This document shows, one piece after another, positions 60,001-64,000 of a stretch of DNA of 64,000 nucleotides. Numbering within the stretch: the stretch's first letter is position 1; each line of letters opens with the position of its first letter. Below the pieces are notes generated by a model. The model was given only the letters and a program-made list of their open reading frames with translations. It did not search any database and was not told the origin of the DNA. Origin of the DNA: Petrolisthes cinctipes (lineage: Eukaryota > Arthropoda > Malacostraca > Decapoda > Porcellanidae); the NCBI GenBank assembly GCA_033782935.1, contig JAWQEG010000003.1:4228501-4292500 (forward strand). The letters are read 5' to 3'. The position numbers and the translations under genes are program-made.

Positions 60001-63000
60001 GTCTCAAAACACCCGAAAATTCGATATTTTGGGGTCCCAGAAGCGATCTGTACATGCCTACTCAGTGCTAGAATGTTTTTTAAAATATAGGCTCAAAACA
60101 TGCTCAAAATCAATATTTTAGGTGCCCAAAAGTCGATATGTGCATGCATCTTCTGTACTCGTTTATATCTCAAATACAGGCTCAAAACACCCGAAAATTC
60201 GATATTTTGGGGTCCCAGAAGCGATCTGTACATGCCTACTCCATGTTAGAGTATTTACAAAATACAGGCCCAAAACACGCTGAAAATCGATATTTTAGAT
60301 GCCCAAAGTCAATATGTGCATGTATCTTCTGTACCCGTTTATATCTCAAATTCAGGCTCAAAACACCAGAAAATTCAATATTTTGGGGTCCCAGAAGCAA
60401 TCTGTACATGCATACTCAGTGCTAGAATATTTTCAAAATATAGGCTAAAAACATGCTAAAAATAGATATTTTAGGTGCCAAAAAGTCGATATCTCAAATT
60501 AAGGCCCAAAACACCCGAAAATTCGATATTTAGGGGTCCCAGAAGCGATCTGTACATGCCTACTCAGTGCTAGAATGTTTTCAAAATTTAGGCTCAAAAC
60601 ATGCTCAAAATCGATATTTTAGGTGCCCAAAAGTCGATATGTGCATGCATCTTCTGTACTCGTTTATATCTCAAATTCAGGCTCAAAACACCCGAAAACT
60701 CGATATTTTAGGGTCCCAGAAGCGATCTGTATATGCCTACCTAGTGCTAGAATATTTTCAAAATATAGGCTCAAAACATGCAAAAAATCGATATTTTAGG
60801 TGCGTAAAGGCGATATCTCAAATTAAGACCCAAAACACCCGAAAATTCGATATTTAGGGGTCCCAGAAGCAATCTGTACATGCCTACTCAGTGCTAGAAT
60901 ATTTTCAAAATATAGGCTAAAAACATGCTAAAAATCGATATTTTAGGTGCCAAAAAGTCGATATCTCAAATTCAGTCCCAAAACACCCGAAAATTCGATA
61001 TTTATGGGTCCCAGAAGGGATCTGTACATGCCTACTCCGTGTTAGAGTATTTTCAAAATACAGCCCAAAAACATTCTGAAAATCGATCTTTTAGGTGCCC
61101 AAAAGTCGATATGTGCATGCATCTTCTGTACCCGTTTATATCTCAAATTCTGGCCCTAAACACCCGAAAATTCGATATTTTGGGGTCCCAGAAGCGATCT
61201 GTACATGCCTACTCAGTATAGAGTATTTTCAAAATAAAGGCCCAAAACATGCTGAAAATCGATATTTTAGATGCCCAAAGTCAATATGTGAATGTATCTT
61301 CTGTACCAGTTTATACCTCAAATTCAGGCTCAAAACACCCGAAAATTCAATATTTTGGGGTTCCAGAAGCAATCTGTACATGCCTACTCAGTGCTAGAAT
61401 ATTTTCAAAATATAGGCTAAAAACATGCTAAAAATCGATATTTTAGGTACCAAAAAGTCGATATCTCAAATTCAGTCCCAAAACACCCGAAAATTCGATA
61501 TTTAGGGGTCCCAGAAGGGATCGGTACATGTCTACTCAGTGCTAGAATATTTTCAAAATGTAGGCTAAAAAAAATGCTAAAAATCGATATTTTAGGTGCC
61601 AAAAAGTCGATATCTCAAATTCAGTCCCAAAACACCCGAAAATTCTATATTTATGGGTCCCAGAAGGGATCTGTACATGCCTACTCCGTGTTAGAGTATT
61701 TTCAAAATACAGCCCAAAAACATACTGAAAATCGATCTTTTAGGTGCCCAAAAGTCGATATGTGCATGCATCTTCTGTACCCGTTTATATCTCAAATTCT
61801 GGCCCTAAACACCCGAAAATTCGATATTTTGGGGTCCCAGAAGCGATCTGTACATGCCTACTCCGTGTTAGAGTATTTTCATAATTCAGGCCCAAAACAT
61901 GCTGAAAATCGATATTTTTGGTGGCCAAAGTCAATATGTGTATGCATCTTCTATACTCGTTTATATCTCAAATTCAGGCTCAAAACACCCGAAAATTCGA
62001 TATTTTGGGGTCCCAGAAACGATCTGTACATGCCTACTCAATGCTAGAATGTTTTTAAAATATAGGCTCAAAACATTCTCAAAATCGATATTTTAGGTGC
62101 CCAAAAGTCGATATGTGCATGCATCTTCTGTACTCGTTTATATCTCAAATTCAAGCTCAAAACACCCGAAAATTCGATATTTTAGGGTCCCAGAAGCGAT
62201 CTGTACATGCCTACTCAGTGCTAGAATATTATCAAAATATAGGCTCAAAACATGCTAAAAATAGATATTTTAGGTGCGTAAAGGCGATATCTCAAATTCA
62301 GGCCCAAAACACCCAAAAATTCGATATTTTGGGGTCACAGTAGCGATCTGTAAATGCTTACTCCGTGTTAGAGTATTTTCAAAATACAGGCCCAAAACAT
62401 GCTCAAAATCGATGTTTTAGGTGCCCAAAAGTCGATATGTGCATGCATCTTCAGTACCCGTTTATATTTCAAATTCAGGCTCAAAACACCCGAAAATTCG
62501 ATATTTTAGGGTCCCAGAAGCGATCTGTATATGCCTACCTAGTGCTAAAATATTTTCAAAATATAGGATTAAAACATGCTAAAAATCGATATTTTAGGTG
62601 CGTAATGGCGATATCTCAAATTAAGGCCCAAAACACCCGAAAATTCGATATTTAGGGGTCCCAGAAGCAATCTGTACATGCCTACTCAGTGCTAGAATAT
62701 TTTCAAAATATAGACTAAAAACATGCTAAAAATCGATATTTTAGGTGCCAAAAAGACGATATCTCAAATTCAGTCCCAAAACACCCGAAAATTCGATATT
62801 TATGGGTCCCAGAAGGGATCTGTACATGCCTACTCCGTGTTAGAGTATTTTCAAAATACAGCCCACAAACATACTGAAAATCGATCTTTTAGGTGCCCAA
62901 AAGTCGATATGTGCATGCATCTTCAGTACCCGTTTATATCTCAAATTCTGGCCCTAAACACCCGAAAATTCGATATTTTGGGGTCCCAGAAGCGATCTGT

Positions 63001-64000
63001 ACATGCCTACTCCGTGTTAGAGTATTTTCAAAATACAGGCCCAAAACATGCTGAAAATCGATATTTTAGATGCCCAAAGTCAATATGTGCATGTATCTTC
63101 TGTACCCGTTTATACATCAAATTCAGGCTCATAACACCCGAAAATTCAATATTTTCGGGTCCCAGAAGCAATCTGTACATGCCTACTCAGTGCTAGAATA
63201 TTTTCAAAATATAGGCTAAAAACATGTTAAAAATCGATATTTTAGGTGCAAAAAAGTCGATATCTCAAATTCAGTCCCAAAACACCCGAAAATTCGATAT
63301 TTAGGGGTCCCAGAAGGGATCTGTACATGCCTACTCCGTGTTAGAGTATTTTCAAAATACAGCCCAAAAACATACTGAAAATCGATCTTTTAGGTGCCCA
63401 AAAGTCGATATGTGCATGCATCTTCTGTACCCGTTTATATCTCAAATTCTGGCCTTAAACACCCGAAAATTCGATATTTTGGGGTCCCAGAAGCGATCTG
63501 TACATGCCTACTCCGTGTTAGAGTATTTTCATAATTCAGGCCCAAAACATGCTGAAAATCGATATTTTTGGTGGCCAAAGTCAATATGTGTATGCATCTT
63601 CTATACTCGTTTATATCTCAAATTCAGGCTCAAAACACCCGAAAATTCGATATTTTGGGGTCCCAGAAACGATCTGTACATGCCTACTCAATGCTAGAAT
63701 GTTTTTAAAATATAGGCTCAAAACATTCTCAAAATCGATATTTTAGGTGCCCAAAAGTCGATATGTGCATGCATCTTCTGTACTCGTTTATATCTCAAAT
63801 TCAAGCTCAAAACACCCGAAAATTCGATATTTTAGGGTCCCATAAGCGATCTGTACATGCCTACTCAGTGCTAGAATATTATCAAAATATAGGCTCAAAA
63901 CATGCTAAAAATCGATATTTTAGGTGCGTAAAGGCGATATCTCAAATTCAGGCCCAAAACACCCAAAAATTCGATATTTTGGGGTCACAGTAGCGATCTG
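57085..64000 (+). repeat. large duplicated block, copy 2 (offset 12,963), cut by window end
   Basis: 6,916 bp in register with 44,122-51,037, including the internal 1,650-bp 10-mer and the segment shared with the retrotransposon-proximal part of the array. The true length of the duplication is unknown because the window stops inside it. Confidence 0.93.

Larger units (their letters stand above)
941..64000 (+). repeat. satellite array, 177-bp family, continuous to window end
   Basis: Head-to-tail units of 177, 176, 148 and 147 bp run without a strand switch or visible foreign insertion for about 63 kb, roughly 385 units. Each unit holds an A half (start CAAAACATGCT) and a B half (start CAAAACACCCG). 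Period was measured from successive TGTACATG sites in the B half: 987, 1135, 1312, 1488, 1665, 1841, 2018, 2194, 2342, 2519, 2666 and 2814 give steps of 148, 177, 176, 177, 176, 177, 176, 148, 177, 147 and 148. Open frames of 60-365 codons across the array are by-products of unit lengths divisible by three and are not annotated as genes. I do not recognise the family by name. Confidence 0.98.

Noticed and set aside
941..64000. CRISPR array (regular repeats)
   Set aside because: There are no variable spacers: the whole 147-177 bp period is conserved, far longer than a CRISPR repeat, and there are no cas genes.
1..64000. Naming the species or satellite family
   Set aside because: I could not match the 177-bp unit to a known satellite from memory, and a 14-nt tRNA match is too little to place the organism beyond a likely animal.
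36152..64000. Near-identical blocks as pure assembly errors
   Set aside because: The copies differ at scattered positions and join at different flanks, which argues for real duplications; long reads are still the decisive test.

Overview
This window is almost entirely satellite DNA. From position 941 to 64,000 (about 63 kb) it is one head-to-tail tandem array, all in one orientation. I found no protein-coding gene, tRNA gene, rRNA gene or CRISPR array. The first 940 bases are not satellite. They read best as the 5' end of an LTR retrotransposon lying on the minus strand: a 607-bp LTR (334-940, TGTAC...GTACA ends), a tRNA-Leu-like primer-binding site (317-330) and untranslated leader (1-316). 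Satellite homology starts at exactly the base after the LTR terminus, so position 941 is probably an insertion junction inside a longer array and not the true array edge. The window suggests a eukaryotic nuclear genome, in a centromeric or heterochromatic block. The primer-site match to the 3' end typical of animal tRNA-Leu hints at an animal, but I do not recognise the satellite family and name no species.

The full-length unit is 177 bp (about 38% GC in a hand-counted representative) and is itself an old dimer. Its first half (A, 89 bp) and second half (B, 88 bp) align along their whole length at roughly 70% identity by eye. Four unit classes build the array: L177; L176 (one base shorter, GTCAATATG in place of GTCGATATG); S148; and S147. 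The S classes lack the same 29 bp of the A half, between two ATAT direct repeats. L units outnumber S units about 2:1.

Units are arranged in higher-order repeats (HORs) that change along the window. They include a 2-mer of 353 bp (1.2-1.9 kb), a 6-mer of 1,006 bp (4.9-6.9 kb), a 9-mer of 1,475 bp (8.6-11.1 kb), a 2-mer of 324 bp (18.2-18.8 kb), a 10-mer of about 1,681 bp (21.8-25.1 kb), an 11-mer of 1,828 bp (27.2-31.4 kb), a 10-mer of 1,651 bp (31.4-33.9 kb), a 17-mer of 2,829 bp (36.2-41.8 kb) and a 10-mer of 1,650 bp (48.7-51.5 kb). For the 6-, 9-, 11- and 17-mers and the 1,650-bp 10-mer, the unit lengths I identified add up exactly to the observed period. On top of this, 44,122-51,037 recurs at 57,085-64,000 (offset 12,963 bp, only about 15-20 differences noticed). 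The sequence next to the retrotransposon (1.6-4.0 kb) recurs at 46.9-49.3 kb and 59.8-62.2 kb.

No genes work together here. What the window records is how a satellite array turns over: an ancestral dimer, a founding deletion, in-register gains and losses of whole units, recent multi-kilobase duplications and one retrotransposon insertion. Sequence features that could matter for chromatin are a covarying palindrome in the B half, A/T tracts spaced at the helical repeat, a 17-bp motif partly resembling a CENP-B box, and unit lengths (147 and 177 bp) equal to or close to nucleosomal lengths. All comparisons were made by eye, so identities and counts are approximate unless arithmetic is given.
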